NCBI GenBank assembly: GCA_045616685.1
Contig: JAZLHF010000022.1
Coordinates: forward strand, 129,148-193,147
Length of the DNA stretch: 64,000 bases
Origin: UBA1764 sp045616685
GTDB lineage: Bacteria > Bacillota > Clostridia > Peptostreptococcales > Anaerovoracaceae
Reading direction: 5' to 3'
Part shown: positions 1 through 9,142 of the stretch, piece after piece
Position numbering within the stretch: position 1 is the first letter of the stretch
How the letters are laid out: each line of letters starts with the position of its first letter
Notes under the pieces: generated by a model
Databases searched by the model: none
Told to the model about the DNA's origin: nothing
What the model saw: the letters and a program-made list of their open reading frames with translations, nothing else
Made by a program: the position numbers and the translations under genes

Positions 1-552
1 GAAAATGAAGAATATTTTATCGTGACAGGTCTTTTAGTAGAATCCGAAAGTTCTGTTAATTTAGCCTATAAACAATTTAAGAATAAGATTAAAGGACAAA
101 AGATCAGCGATAAAAAGAAAAGACAAATATATACAGAGTTTAAATCTACCCTTTTAGATAACGATTTTCAAAAGATTAAACTTGCTATGCTTGAAGAAAT
201 AGTGAAAATCTCTAATCTAATAGTCTATTCATGTTATGTAAAAAAGAATTCAAGAATGAACCAAATCGTAAAGGAATCTGCATATATTATGCTTTTATCA
301 AATATTCTTACTACAATAGAAGCTGATATAGATGTGGTTTTTGATTCATTCAGTAAGCCTGATTTTGAAGCAAACATCATGCAAAGTGTTGAAAATGTCG
401 ATAATATCAAATCTATAGAGCCAAAAGATTCACAAATTGAACCAGGGCTTCAGTTTGTAGACAATATATGCAGTGTGATTCGTTTGCATAAATCTGGAGA
501 TGAAAAAGACATATATTACGAAATAATAAAAGATATTGTAATTGAAGTATAG
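1..552 (+). CDS. DUF3800-like protein, 3' part only
   Basis: The reading frame enters from the left edge with no stop upstream, so only about the last 183 codons are seen; the GTG at 22 need not be the start. The visible beginning (YFIVTGLLV, then a long helix-rich stretch) and the end (GLQFVDNICSVIR, then YYEIIKDI) have the layout of DUF3800 proteins, whose C-terminal half holds a conserved Q-x-x-D helix. The N-terminal acidic motif that would confirm the family is outside the window. DUF3800 proteins are frequent, poorly understood cargo of integrated elements. Two terminators and a pair of 11-bp repeats follow, so this looks like the last gene of an element that ends near the tRNA cluster. 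The family call rests on pattern memory only. Confidence 0.55.
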   Translation, partial: ENEEYFIVTGLLVESESSVNLAYKQFKNKIKGQKISDKKKRQIYTEFKSTLLDNDFQKIKLAMLEEIVKISNLIVYSCYVKKNSRMNQIVKESAYIMLLSNILTTIEADIDVVFDSFSKPDFEANIMQSVENVDNIKSIEPKDSQIEPGLQFVDNICSVIRLHKSGDEKDIYYEIIKDIVIEV

Positions 553-575
553 GCATGTTAAAATAAATGTACTTA

Positions 576-640
576 AGAGATGACCTTCTGGCTGTTTGAA
601 GCTGGATGTACGGAAAACGTGGGATCATCTCTTTTTATTT
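576..640 (+). terminator. Terminator after the DUF3800-like gene
   Basis: AGAGATGA (576-583) pairs with TCATCTCT (625-632) and is followed by a T-rich run. The loop is long, about 40 nt. Confidence 0.55.
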
Positions 641-644
641 TTCT

Positions 645-668
645 AGACAGCCATGGGCTGTCTTTTTC
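645..668 (+). terminator. Second compact terminator
   Basis: Perfect 8-bp hairpin AGACAGCC (645-652) / GGCTGTCT (656-663) with a 3-nt ATG loop, followed by a run of T. Confidence 0.75.
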
Positions 669-693
669 ATTAGAAAAAAGAAAATAGCTCAAA

Positions 694-715
694 AAGTTGT
701 CCAAAAGTTGTCCAA
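694..715. repeat. Tandem 11-bp repeat, likely integrase arm site
   Basis: Two copies of AAGTTGTCCAA lie head to tail. The length and tandem layout match the 11-bp repeats found near both ends of the ychF elements at 36225, 49277 and 60386, with a different base sequence. It sits 80-100 bp from the 3' end of the initiator tRNA gene. Inferred to be the end of another integrated element. Confidence 0.45.
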
Positions 716-756
716 TATCTGAAAACTAAGCATTTTTGACTGTATATAGAAAAATA

Positions 757-792
757 AAAAAGCCTGGAAACCGTTGAGATTCCAAGCTTTTG
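757..792 (-). terminator. Terminator of the tRNA operon
   Basis: Read on the minus strand, AAAGCTTGGAA pairs with TTCCAGGCTTT (one G-U pair) and is followed by TTTTTTA. It lies just past the initiator tRNA. Confidence 0.7.
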
Positions 793-796
793 TTTT

Positions 797-871
797 TGGT
801 TGCGGGGGTAGGATTCGAACCTACGACCTTTGGGTTATGAGCCCAATAAGCTACCACTGCTCCACCCCGCG
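797..871 (-). tRNA. Initiator tRNA-fMet (CAT)
   Basis: The gene folds into a full cloverleaf with an encoded CCA end. The anticodon loop is CTCATAA, giving CAT. Two marks separate initiator from elongator: the first acceptor pair is a C-A mismatch, and the anticodon stem ends in three G-C pairs (TTGGG / CCCAA). It is the last gene of a three-tRNA operon. Confidence 0.93.
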
Positions 872-880
872 ATATTAAGT

Positions 881-967
881 TGGTGCCTAGAACCGGACTT
901 GAACCGGTACGATATTGCTATCGCGGGATTTTAAGTCCCGTGCGTCTGCCAATTCCGCCATCCAGGC
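881..967 (-). tRNA. tRNA-Leu (TAA)
   Basis: Class II tRNA with a long variable arm and anticodon loop ACTTAAAAT, giving TAA. The acceptor arms GCCTGGA / TCTAGGC pair with one G-U, and CCA is encoded. It is the middle gene of the tRNA operon. Confidence 0.93.
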
Positions 968-980
968 ATCGCTTATATAG

Positions 981-1010
981 TCAAGGCGGGGCAAACTTGC
1001 CTCGCCTTGA
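981..1010 (-). other. Hairpin between tRNA-Asn and tRNA-Leu
   Basis: TCAAGGCG (981-988) pairs with CGCCTTGA (1003-1010) around a GC-rich middle. There is no T run, so it is more likely a processing or spacer structure than a terminator. Confidence 0.5.
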
Positions 1011-1016
1011 AGTTTG

Positions 1017-1093
1017 TGGCGGGTGTACTCCGACTTGAACGGAGGACCTTGTGATTAACAGTCACACGCTACCACCAGCTGAGCTATACACCC
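1017..1093 (-). tRNA. tRNA-Asn (GTT)
   Basis: Cloverleaf with anticodon loop CTGTTAA, giving GTT. Acceptor arms GGGTGTA / TACACCC pair perfectly, followed by G73 and an encoded CCA. It is the first gene of the tRNA operon. Confidence 0.93.
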
Positions 1094-1109
1094 TCACCGC
1101 GACTTAAAT

Positions 1110-1138
1110 AGTATACTTCATTTACCGCGATTTTGCAA
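1110..1138 (-). promoter_or_regulatory. Promoter of the tRNA operon
   Basis: On the minus strand, TTGCAA (1133-1138), a 17-nt spacer and TATACT (1110-1115) lie about 17 bp ahead of tRNA-Asn. Confidence 0.7.
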
Positions 1139-1153
1139 TATTTTTTAGAATTT

Positions 1154-2170
1154 TTAGTTTTCTCTATTTTTAAGTATTATTTCTGCCTTTTTTGAGTATT
1201 TTTCTTTATTTTGCTCGTCTCCGGCTTCTTCATAAAGTTTTGTCAAAGCAATGCATGCATCATAATTTGAAGCATCTAAGCTAAGGACCTTCTTAAAGCC
1301 TTCAATGGCTTCTTTTAGATGTCCAAGTTCTCTATAAGCCAATCCAAGATAGAAATGAAGCGGCCACCAGTTTCCATATTGAGAATCAACATAAGGCTCC
1401 AAAATCTTAAGCCCAGATTCTAAATCGCCAGTTGTAATTTTATTTACACCCTCTTCAATCTTTGCAGGATCTTCGAGTTCGGCAACTCTATCTTTAATCT
1501 CTTGAACCTCAGGCTTTGTTTTATCAGGGCTAAGTTCAATAAATCTAGTCCAGATAAATTGAGCCTTAGAGTATAAAGCCGCGTTTAGATAAGCAAACCC
1601 TAAATAGTAATAACTTGGTGCGAACTGTGGGTGTTCAATTATTGACCATTCATAATATTCAGTAGCTTCTGACTTAAGAATAGTAATTAACTCTTCAACA
1701 TCATCTTCACCTTCTAAATCTAAATACCACTCGCGGCATGTGCATGCATATCCAAAGATGGCCATAGAATTTTTAGAATCAAGCATAAGAGCCATTCTAT
1801 AATAAGCACAGGCAACTCTAAAATGCCTATCAACAAGTTCGTTAGCTCCATTGCTACAGAACACCTCTATAAGATGTTCATTAAAGAATTTTGCCATATA
1901 CTTCATATACTGATTAGCATATGGGAACTTAGTATTTGACCCAATGACCATAGCCATATTATCAACTATTGAAGATGGATCAATACCATGTTCTTGAAGT
2001 TCAACCATATCGGTTGTTCTAAAAGGAACAGCTATACCCTTTAGAAAATCAATTCCCATACCATCTAAATAACTGGGAGAAAACTCATCAAACAAAAAGT
2101 CTTTTGAATTGCTCTCAAGATATTTACGCAGTCTATCTTCTCTTGTCCTAAATTCAGGTATATTTTCCAT
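1154..2170 (-). CDS. Tetratricopeptide repeat protein
   Basis: This is a soluble 338-residue protein with no signal peptide. TPR-type helix pairs are clear around residues 175-210 (SYYYLGFAYLNAALYSKA) and 270-320 (HFYLGLAYRELGHLKEAIEGF, then LTKLYEEAG). Such repeats are protein-binding scaffolds; the partner is not known. The ATG overlaps the argS stop as TAATG, so the gene is translationally coupled to argS and ends the mutS2-argS run. Several aromatic residues and two internal Cys-rich helices (ACAYYRMAL, GYACTCREW) sit in the middle. No specific function can be assigned. Confidence 0.75.
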   Translation of the reverse strand: MENIPEFRTREDRLRKYLESNSKDFLFDEFSPSYLDGMGIDFLKGIAVPFRTTDMVELQEHGIDPSSIVDNMAMVIGSNTKFPYANQYMKYMAKFFNEHLIEVFCSNGANELVDRHFRVACAYYRMALMLDSKNSMAIFGYACTCREWYLDLEGEDDVEELITILKSEATEYYEWSIIEHPQFAPSYYYLGFAYLNAALYSKAQFIWTRFIELSPDKTKPEVQEIKDRVAELEDPAKIEEGVNKITTGDLESGLKILEPYVDSQYGNWWPLHFYLGLAYRELGHLKEAIEGFKKVLSLDASNYDACIALTKLYEEAGDEQNKEKYSKKAEIILKNREN

Positions 2171-3882
2171 TACATCTTCTCCGGAGCTTTAATTCCAAGC
2201 AAATTAAGACCATTCTTTAAAATTTGCTTTGCGGCCCATGTTAAGAGCAACTTTGCATTCTTTTCCTTTTCGTCTTCAACGATGATATGCTCATCGTGAT
2301 AGAACTTATTAAACGCCTGAGCCACATCAATAATATGTCTTGTAACAACTGAAGGCTCATATTCTTCTCCGGCCTTAATAACAGCATCTGGAAAACGATA
2401 AATAAGTTTAACAAGCTCATATGCAGATTCACTTGAGATATAGTTATAATCAATATCAGAAAGTGATTTAAGCATCGATTCATCAAAGGCAGCATTGCGA
2501 AGTACAGACGCTGCGCGCGCATGAGTGTACTGAACATAAGGACCAGTTTCACCATCAAAGTTGAGAACTTTATCCCAGTTAAATACGTAATCTTTAATTC
2601 TGCTATTTGAAAGTTCGTTGAACATTACTGCGCCAATACCTACCATTGCGGCAGTTTCATCAACATTTTCTGTATTAACGTTCTTTTCTAAGATAATTTC
2701 TTTAGTCTTTTCAACAGCCTTATTAAGTACATCCTCAAGGAATATAACGCGACCGTCTCTTGTTGACATAGTTCCATCTTCCATTGATACAAGCCCAAAT
2801 GGAATATGAACGCAATCTTTATACCAGTCATAGCCCATAAGTTCAAGAACCTTGAACCACTGCTGGAAGTGAAGATTCTGCTGCGATGCAACTACATAGA
2901 TGCACTTTGCAAAATTGTAGGTGCTCTTACGATAAAATGCTGCGGCGATATCACGAGTGATATAAAGTGAAGACCCATCGCTCTTGGTAATTAATGCCGG
3001 AGCCATACCATATTCATCAAGGTCAACAATTTGTGCACCCTGTGATTCTTTAAGTAAACCTTTAGCCTTTAATTCATCAAGAACTGCTGGCATTTTATCC
3101 GAATAGAAAGATTCACCATTGTATGAATCAAACTTAATTCCAAGCATGTCATATACGCGGCTAAACTCCTTTAATGATTCAGATCTAAACCACTGCCAAA
3201 GTTCAACTTCTTCTTTTTCACCATGTTCAAGCTTAGTAAAAGTCTCACGGGCTTCATCTTCAAGGCCTGGATTATCTTCTGCTTCCTTGTGAAATTTTAC
3301 ATAGTATGAAAGCAGTGATTTAATAGGCTCTTTCTTAACATCTTCTTCGCTACCCCATTTTCTATATGCAACAATCATCTTACCAAACTGTGTACCATAG
3401 TCACCAAGATGATTAATCCTTACAACATCATATCCAAGTGCATCGTAAATTTTATAAATAGAGTTACCTATTACAGTACTTCTAATATGGCCAATATGAA
3501 AAGGTTTTGCGATATTAGGAGAGCTATATTCAACAATAACTTTCTTACCCTCGCCAATATTGGTATTGCCAAATTTATTGCCAGAGCCTGCAACAGCTTC
3601 AAGTGTCAACTTTGAGAATGCATTCTTGTCGATAAACATATTTACATATGCATTAACGTTTTCAACCTTTGTGAAAAGATTACTAGAGAGCTTTTCCTTT
3701 AGCTCAGTCGCAATCATAGGTGGGGCTTTATGCAATTCCTTTGCAAGCTTAAAGCAAGGGAATGCATAATCGCCCATTGTGCTTTCCTGAGGAATTTCAA
3801 TCATTGATTCAATCTCTTCTACTGTTAAGAAGTCGATATTATCTTTTAATAATTTTGCGATTTCGTTTTTAATGCTAATCAT
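2170..3882 (-). CDS. argS: Arginine-tRNA ligase
   Basis: Charges tRNA-Arg with arginine in the cytoplasm (class I synthetase). The HIGH motif is at residues 129-132 inside SPNIAKPFHIGHIRST. The KMSK counterpart is MSTR at 372-375 in DGTMSTRDG, a usual form in ArgRS. The anticodon-binding DALR-type domain follows (YVQYTHARAASVLRNA). The length, 570 aa, is normal. The start ATG overlaps the mutS2 stop by 4 nt and the stop overlaps the TPR gene start, which indicates one transcript. Confidence 0.97.
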   Translation of the reverse strand: MISIKNEIAKLLKDNIDFLTVEEIESMIEIPQESTMGDYAFPCFKLAKELHKAPPMIATELKEKLSSNLFTKVENVNAYVNMFIDKNAFSKLTLEAVAGSGNKFGNTNIGEGKKVIVEYSSPNIAKPFHIGHIRSTVIGNSIYKIYDALGYDVVRINHLGDYGTQFGKMIVAYRKWGSEEDVKKEPIKSLLSYYVKFHKEAEDNPGLEDEARETFTKLEHGEKEEVELWQWFRSESLKEFSRVYDMLGIKFDSYNGESFYSDKMPAVLDELKAKGLLKESQGAQIVDLDEYGMAPALITKSDGSSLYITRDIAAAFYRKSTYNFAKCIYVVASQQNLHFQQWFKVLELMGYDWYKDCVHIPFGLVSMEDGTMSTRDGRVIFLEDVLNKAVEKTKEIILEKNVNTENVDETAAMVGIGAVMFNELSNSRIKDYVFNWDKVLNFDGETGPYVQYTHARAASVLRNAAFDESMLKSLSDIDYNYISSESAYELVKLIYRFPDAVIKAGEEYEPSVVTRHIIDVAQAFNKFYHDEHIIVEDEKEKNAKLLLTWAAKQILKNGLNLLGIKAPEKM

Positions 3883-6218
3883 TTTTTCAATGTTACGACC
3901 GTAACGCCGTCGCCGCCCTCTTTATATTCACCGTTTCTAATTGATTTAACGTTTTTATTTTTCTTAAGCATCTGCCCAAGGCCATCGCGAAGAATTCCAG
4001 CACCACGACCATGAATTATTTGTACCGTTTCAAGCCCTGCTAAGAAAGCATCATCAATATATTTATCAACTTCAATCTCAGCTTCATCAAGGCTCTTTCC
4101 AATAACATTAATTGACATTGGAACAGACATTGATTTAGTCTTCGCAAGTTTTGAATATTTTACCTTAGTGCGTTCTTTTTCTGTTACATTCTCTTGAACC
4201 AATGTAATTCCTGATAGATTGACGCTCAGTTTCATAGCACCAATCTGAATCATCAGATTGCCCTTATCATCAGGAAGTGAGAGCACTGTTCCTTTTTCGC
4301 CAATGGACAAAACATTTACTCTAACGCCAAGTTCAATTTCATCCGCTGTCGGAGGATCAGGATTTTCTTCAGAAATTCCACGTGGAGCATACTTTTTTTT
4401 CTTATTTCTGATGCTCTTCTTTACCTCTTCGATATCTTTATTATTTATTGCCTTTTGAACTTCTTTTGCAGTAGCTTCTGCATCTTCTAATATTTCTTTA
4501 GCTTTTGCTTTGGCGTCTTCAAGAAGCTCTTCTTTTTTATTCTTTAATCTATCTTCAAGCTCGTCAATTTTTGCTTTTTCTTTCTCAATTTCAGCCCTAA
4601 GCCTTTCTGCTAGCTCGCGCTCGTTTTCGGCAGCCTTTTTATCATCCGCAATTGATGTAAGAACATCCTCAAAAGCAATATCGCCTTTTTCAAGGAAAGT
4701 CTTTGCCTTCTCAATTATCGCATCGCTAAGCCCAAGTTTTTTAGAAATCTCAAAAGCATTTGACTTGCCTGGAACTCCGACAATAAGTCTATATGTTGGA
4801 GACAGTGTTTCTACATCAAATTCCATTGATGCATTCTGTACACCTTCAGTAGAAATTGCATATTTTTTTAATTCCGTATAGTGTGTTGTCGCAATTGTTT
4901 TGGCGCCAAGATTATACAGTTTTTCAAGAACTGATATGGCCAGAGCCGCACCTTCAGTAGGATCAGTTCCTGCTCCAAGTTCGTCAAGAAGAACAAGACA
5001 ATCCGAATTAGCTCCCTTAGTAATTTCAACAATATTTTTCATATGAGAGCTGAATGTTGAAAGGCTCTGTTCGATACTTTGTTCATCACCTATATCAGCA
5101 TAAATATTTCTAAAAATTGGAAGGCTTGTACCATAATTTGTTGGCACAAACAAGCCAGCCTGAGCCATCAAACACATAAGTCCAACTGTCTTTAAAGTTA
5201 CTGTTTTTCCACCTGTATTTGGCCCTGTAACAACTAATGTGTCGTAATCTTTGCCCAATTCAATATCGATAGGAACTACCGTCTTTGGGTCAATTAGCGG
5301 GTGTCTGCCCTTTTTTATAGATATATATCCTTTTGTATTAATTTCTGGACGGCTAGCATGCATATTACAAGCAAGTTTACCCTTTGCAAAAAGATAATCA
5401 AGTTTAAATAAAATCTCCTGGTTAGCCTTAATTGCAAGTTCTTCACGACCAACCCAAGAAGAAAGTTCTTCTAAGATTCGTTGAATTTCTTTTTGCTCTG
5501 CAAGCTCAAGTTCACGAAGTTCATTGTTCATATTTACGATTACTTGAGGCTCAACAAATAACGTTGCTCCACTAGCAGACTGATCATGAACAATCCCAGA
5601 AATCTGATTCTTGTGTTCCTGCTTTACAGGAATTACATACCTTCCTTGCCGCATTGTTACTACGGCGTCTTGAAGAAAGGTCTTGTTTTCACTTGAGTTT
5701 GCTATTGAACCAAGCTTTGCACGAATTGCTTCGTTCTGTTTAATGATTGCTTTTCTAATTCTTTTTAATTCTGGGCTCGCAGAATCAGTCATTTCATCTT
5801 CAGTTAAGATGCATCTGGTAATCTCTTCATAGAGTCTATCTAAAACGCAAATCGCCGAAACTAAGCCATCAACACGGGCTAAGCTCGGCAAGTCATTACT
5901 TAAGAATTTTTTTGTTTCATTTGCAGATCTTAAATTATAAGCAACTTGAAGGAGCTGTCTCATAGTGAGATTCCCCTCTTTTGCAGCTAAATGTGCCACT
6001 CCGGAAATATCATAAAAGTTTCCGAGCGGAGGTGTGCCTTTGCGCATGATAACAGTAACAGCTTCTTCAGTTCCCTGAAGTTCATCTGTTATCCAAAGTG
6101 GCTTATAGCTTGGATGCAACTTGAGTGCTGCTTCGCGCGTCATCTGCGAACAGCACTCTGCTGCAAGTTTTTCTATAATCTTGCCATATTCAAGTATTTC
6201 AAGGGTACGCTTATCCAT
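3879..6218 (-). CDS. mutS2: Endonuclease / ribosome rescue factor MutS2
   Basis: MutS2 (RqcU) is a MutS-like ATPase that lacks the mismatch-binding domain; it suppresses recombination and, in Bacillus, splits collided ribosomes. Walker A is TGPNTGGKT at 331-339, the ABC-type signature and Walker B region follow (LLDELGAGTDPTEGAAL), then a charged coiled coil at about 515-620. The C-terminal Smr nuclease domain carries HGRG at 736-739. The length, 779 aa, is normal. It directly abuts zapA (1-nt gap arrangement) and overlaps argS by 4 nt. Confidence 0.96.
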   Translation of the reverse strand: MDKRTLEILEYGKIIEKLAAECCSQMTREAALKLHPSYKPLWITDELQGTEEAVTVIMRKGTPPLGNFYDISGVAHLAAKEGNLTMRQLLQVAYNLRSANETKKFLSNDLPSLARVDGLVSAICVLDRLYEEITRCILTEDEMTDSASPELKRIRKAIIKQNEAIRAKLGSIANSSENKTFLQDAVVTMRQGRYVIPVKQEHKNQISGIVHDQSASGATLFVEPQVIVNMNNELRELELAEQKEIQRILEELSSWVGREELAIKANQEILFKLDYLFAKGKLACNMHASRPEINTKGYISIKKGRHPLIDPKTVVPIDIELGKDYDTLVVTGPNTGGKTVTLKTVGLMCLMAQAGLFVPTNYGTSLPIFRNIYADIGDEQSIEQSLSTFSSHMKNIVEITKGANSDCLVLLDELGAGTDPTEGAALAISVLEKLYNLGAKTIATTHYTELKKYAISTEGVQNASMEFDVETLSPTYRLIVGVPGKSNAFEISKKLGLSDAIIEKAKTFLEKGDIAFEDVLTSIADDKKAAENERELAERLRAEIEKEKAKIDELEDRLKNKKEELLEDAKAKAKEILEDAEATAKEVQKAINNKDIEEVKKSIRNKKKKYAPRGISEENPDPPTADEIELGVRVNVLSIGEKGTVLSLPDDKGNLMIQIGAMKLSVNLSGITLVQENVTEKERTKVKYSKLAKTKSMSVPMSINVIGKSLDEAEIEVDKYIDDAFLAGLETVQIIHGRGAGILRDGLGQMLKKNKNVKSIRNGEYKEGGDGVTVVTLKK

Positions 6219-6683
6219 TTAATCTTTAGATGCCTGTCTTCTAAGAGTTTCCATCTCGTTCTTTAAATGAATGTTTTCCATTTGGATATCAAAGAAACTG
6301 CTTTCGATATCTCTGCATTTTGCTTCGAGTTCATGAATAAGTTTCTGAGATTCTTCAGGGACACTCTTTGTGTTTTCAAGCTGAGTTGTAAGTTCATCGA
6401 TTCTTGTTCTAAGAACTTCGTTATAACTTGCTGATTGGGTAAGCTTTTCATTTAAATCTGCAAGCAGTCTATCCTTTGCTTTAGCATCGTCTATGTCAAA
6501 AGCGATATTTAAAGCAGCAAGTACAGCTATATCAGAAACGGGTCCTTTATAGCCCATTGCTATCTTCTGCATCTCTTCATCTACAATGCTTGCAAGTTTA
6601 ATGATGTTTTCTTTTGGAATGTCTCCGTGAATAGAATATTCTTGTCCATAAATCTTAACAGATACGCTGTTTCTATTCTCCAT
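6219..6683 (-). CDS. zapA: Cell division protein ZapA
   Basis: ZapA binds and bundles FtsZ filaments at the division ring. The N-terminal globular domain (NSVSVKIYGQEYSIHGD, residues 4-20) and the helix with DIAVLAALNIAFDI (about 50-63) match the family. A coiled coil runs from about residue 70 to the end; at 154 aa it is longer than the minimal ZapA. It lies between pheT and mutS2, an order known in Firmicutes, and its stop adjoins the mutS2 start. Confidence 0.88.
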   Translation of the reverse strand: MENRNSVSVKIYGQEYSIHGDIPKENIIKLASIVDEEMQKIAMGYKGPVSDIAVLAALNIAFDIDDAKAKDRLLADLNEKLTQSASYNEVLRTRIDELTTQLENTKSVPEESQKLIHELEAKCRDIESSFFDIQMENIHLKNEMETLRRQASKD

Positions 6684-6695
6684 GGCTTTTCCTCT

Positions 6696-9131
6696 CTACA
6701 TTTCTCTTAATACTGCGTTATATTCATCCTTAAGTGCGATGAGCATCTTAGAATTAAGATCATTTACTTCTTCTTCCTTGAGTGTTCTGTCTGCCCTTCT
6801 GTACACAAGTGAAAATGCAACTGATTTGAATCCCGGAAGAACTGGAGCTCCTCTATATACATCGAAGAGCGTTACATTTTCAAGAAGTTCTGCTGTGTGC
6901 ATTTTAATTGCTGCTTCAAGTTCAGCAACTGTAACTTCTTCTTTAACAACCATTGCAAAGTCTCTTACCATTGCAGGATACTTTGGAAGTGGTGTGTATC
7001 TATGTTCAGTGCTTGCAAGTTCTTCAACATTAGCAAATTCAAGCTCTGCCGCATACACTCTTGTATCAATACCATAGTTTCCTGTAACTTCTGGATGAAG
7101 CTCACCAAGAACGCCAATTGGCATTCCGTCCTTAAAGATGTTTGCGCATCTTCCTGGGTGGAATGTCTTTGTTTCTGTATCTGCAACAAATTCGAGATTA
7201 TCAATTCCAAGGTTCTTTAAAAGCTCAACTACTGTTCCTTTAATTGTATAGAACGACTCTTCTTCACCATAGCATGCGATACAAAGAATATCTTTTTCTT
7301 CAGGAAGAACGCCAGAGTCGCCCTTTCCATTATTGATAAATGTATTGCCAAGTTCAAATCCTCTTACAGGACCATTCTTTCTGTTATAGTTTGTAGAAAG
7401 AACTTCAAGCATGTTAGGAAGAATTGTTGTTCTCATAACTGATGTCTCTTCTCCGAGAGGATTGAGGAGCTTAACGAACTGTCTCTTGTATGAATCTTCA
7501 TTAAGTGAAATCTTATCTACCGCCTTTGGTGATACGAAACTATAAGTCTGGAATTCATCAAATCCCATTCCGATAAGCGCATTCTTTGTAATATTTCTAA
7601 GTCCTTGAACGTAAGAAATTTTTGCTTCATCATTTGTCTTTGGAATAGTTACAGGGAGCTTATCATAGCCATACATTCTTGCAACCTCTTCGACATAATC
7701 CTCTTCAATATTTAAGTCCTGTCGAACTGTTGGGGGAGTAACTGTAATGATATCTCCATCAAGGCTTGCATCCATTTCAAGATTCTTTAAATATCCAAGC
7801 ATCTGATCGCCCGGAATATTGATTCCAAGGACGTGATTGATTCTAGATACTCTAATCTTTAGTGTTGTTGCCTTTTCTGGATTTGGATATACATCAACAT
7901 CTCCAGTAAGAACTGTGCCAGCCCCAAGCTGCTCAACTAAGTAGCAGAATCTGTCGCATGCATCCTTTGCAAGATTTGGATCAATACCTTTTTCAAATCT
8001 TCCTGAAGCTTCAGTTCTATGGTTAAGTTCTTTGCTGCTCTTTCTAATGGAATCCCCATTGAAGTTTGCAGATTCTACAAGAACCATATTTGTGTCAGAA
8101 GCGATTTCAGAATCAAGTCCCCCCATAATTCCTGCAATTGCAAGAGGGCCCTCTGTATCGTTAATCATCAAAATATTATCTGACAATTCTCTTTCTACTC
8201 CATCAAGAGTTGTGAACTTATCACCCTTCTTTGCTGTATCAACGATAATTTTGCCGCCCTTGACCGTTCTAATATCGAAAGCGTGCAATGGCTGACCATA
8301 TTCAAGCATTACATAGTTTGTGATATCTACGATGTTGTTAATAGGTCTCATTCCGGCAAGCATTAAGCGCTGCTGCATCCACCATGGGGACTGTTCAATC
8401 TTTATATCTTTTATTACTCTGCAGCAATAACGTTTGCAAAGTTCTGGCTTTTTAATTTCAACATGGATGTAATCTTCAGATTTTTCCGGAGAGACCTTTT
8501 TGCATTCCGTTTCAGGATACTTGAAAGAAGTACCAAATGTTGCAGCGCTTTCTCGTGCGATACCAATCATTGATAAACAATCAGGTCTATTTGGTGTAAT
8601 CTCGAAATCAACTGTAGGAAGTTCAATTCCTAAAGCTTCAATGATAAGGGTACCAGGAACGAAGCATTCATCGTCTAAGAGCCAGAGTCCTTCTCTATCC
8701 CTCATTGGGACAATTTTATCTGGAAAACCGAGCTCCCCACAGCCACACATCATACCGTTTGACTGAACATCTCTAAGTTTGCCAGCTGTAATCTTTACTC
8801 CGCCCTCTACCTTTGGCTGTCCATGAAGTGGTCCAGGTACTGTAGATCCATCAAGTGCTACGGCAACCTTGTCACCAACTTTCATATTATTTGCGCCTGT
8901 TACGATTTGTACAGGACCATTTCCACAATCAACTTGGCAAATAACGAGTTTATCTGCATTTGGATGTGGATCAATCGATAAGATTTTACCAACAACAACC
9001 TTATCAATGTTCTTATCCCAGTAATCTATTGTTTCGAGGTTAGTTCCTGAAAGAACCATACCATCGACCCAATCTTGAACCGGCATATCAACCGGTGTAT
9101 ATTCTTTAAGCCATTTAATTGGAACTAACAT
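6696..9131 (-). CDS. pheT: Phenylalanine-tRNA ligase beta subunit
   Basis: Partner of PheS in the alpha2-beta2 enzyme that charges tRNA-Phe. It starts with the usual MLVPIKWLKEY, then the tRNA-binding OB fold (VVGKILSIDPHPNADKLVICQVDCG region, about 46-150), the B3/B4 editing domain (PNRPDCLSMIGIARE), B5, and the C-terminal ferredoxin-like anticodon-binding domain (PLPKYPAMVRDFAMVV). The length of 811 aa is usual. It begins 11 nt after pheS and is the middle of a pheS-pheT-zapA-mutS2-argS run. Confidence 0.97.
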   Translation of the reverse strand: MLVPIKWLKEYTPVDMPVQDWVDGMVLSGTNLETIDYWDKNIDKVVVGKILSIDPHPNADKLVICQVDCGNGPVQIVTGANNMKVGDKVAVALDGSTVPGPLHGQPKVEGGVKITAGKLRDVQSNGMMCGCGELGFPDKIVPMRDREGLWLLDDECFVPGTLIIEALGIELPTVDFEITPNRPDCLSMIGIARESAATFGTSFKYPETECKKVSPEKSEDYIHVEIKKPELCKRYCCRVIKDIKIEQSPWWMQQRLMLAGMRPINNIVDITNYVMLEYGQPLHAFDIRTVKGGKIIVDTAKKGDKFTTLDGVERELSDNILMINDTEGPLAIAGIMGGLDSEIASDTNMVLVESANFNGDSIRKSSKELNHRTEASGRFEKGIDPNLAKDACDRFCYLVEQLGAGTVLTGDVDVYPNPEKATTLKIRVSRINHVLGINIPGDQMLGYLKNLEMDASLDGDIITVTPPTVRQDLNIEEDYVEEVARMYGYDKLPVTIPKTNDEAKISYVQGLRNITKNALIGMGFDEFQTYSFVSPKAVDKISLNEDSYKRQFVKLLNPLGEETSVMRTTILPNMLEVLSTNYNRKNGPVRGFELGNTFINNGKGDSGVLPEEKDILCIACYGEEESFYTIKGTVVELLKNLGIDNLEFVADTETKTFHPGRCANIFKDGMPIGVLGELHPEVTGNYGIDTRVYAAELEFANVEELASTEHRYTPLPKYPAMVRDFAMVVKEEVTVAELEAAIKMHTAELLENVTLFDVYRGAPVLPGFKSVAFSLVYRRADRTLKEEEVNDLNSKMLIALKDEYNAVLREM

Positions 9132-9142
9132 GTTTTGCCTCC

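Noticed and set aside
4510..4881. A 123-codon plus-strand frame opposite mutS2
   Set aside because: Serine/phenylalanine-rich translation typical of the strand opposite a Glu/Lys/Ala coiled coil; a shadow of mutS2.
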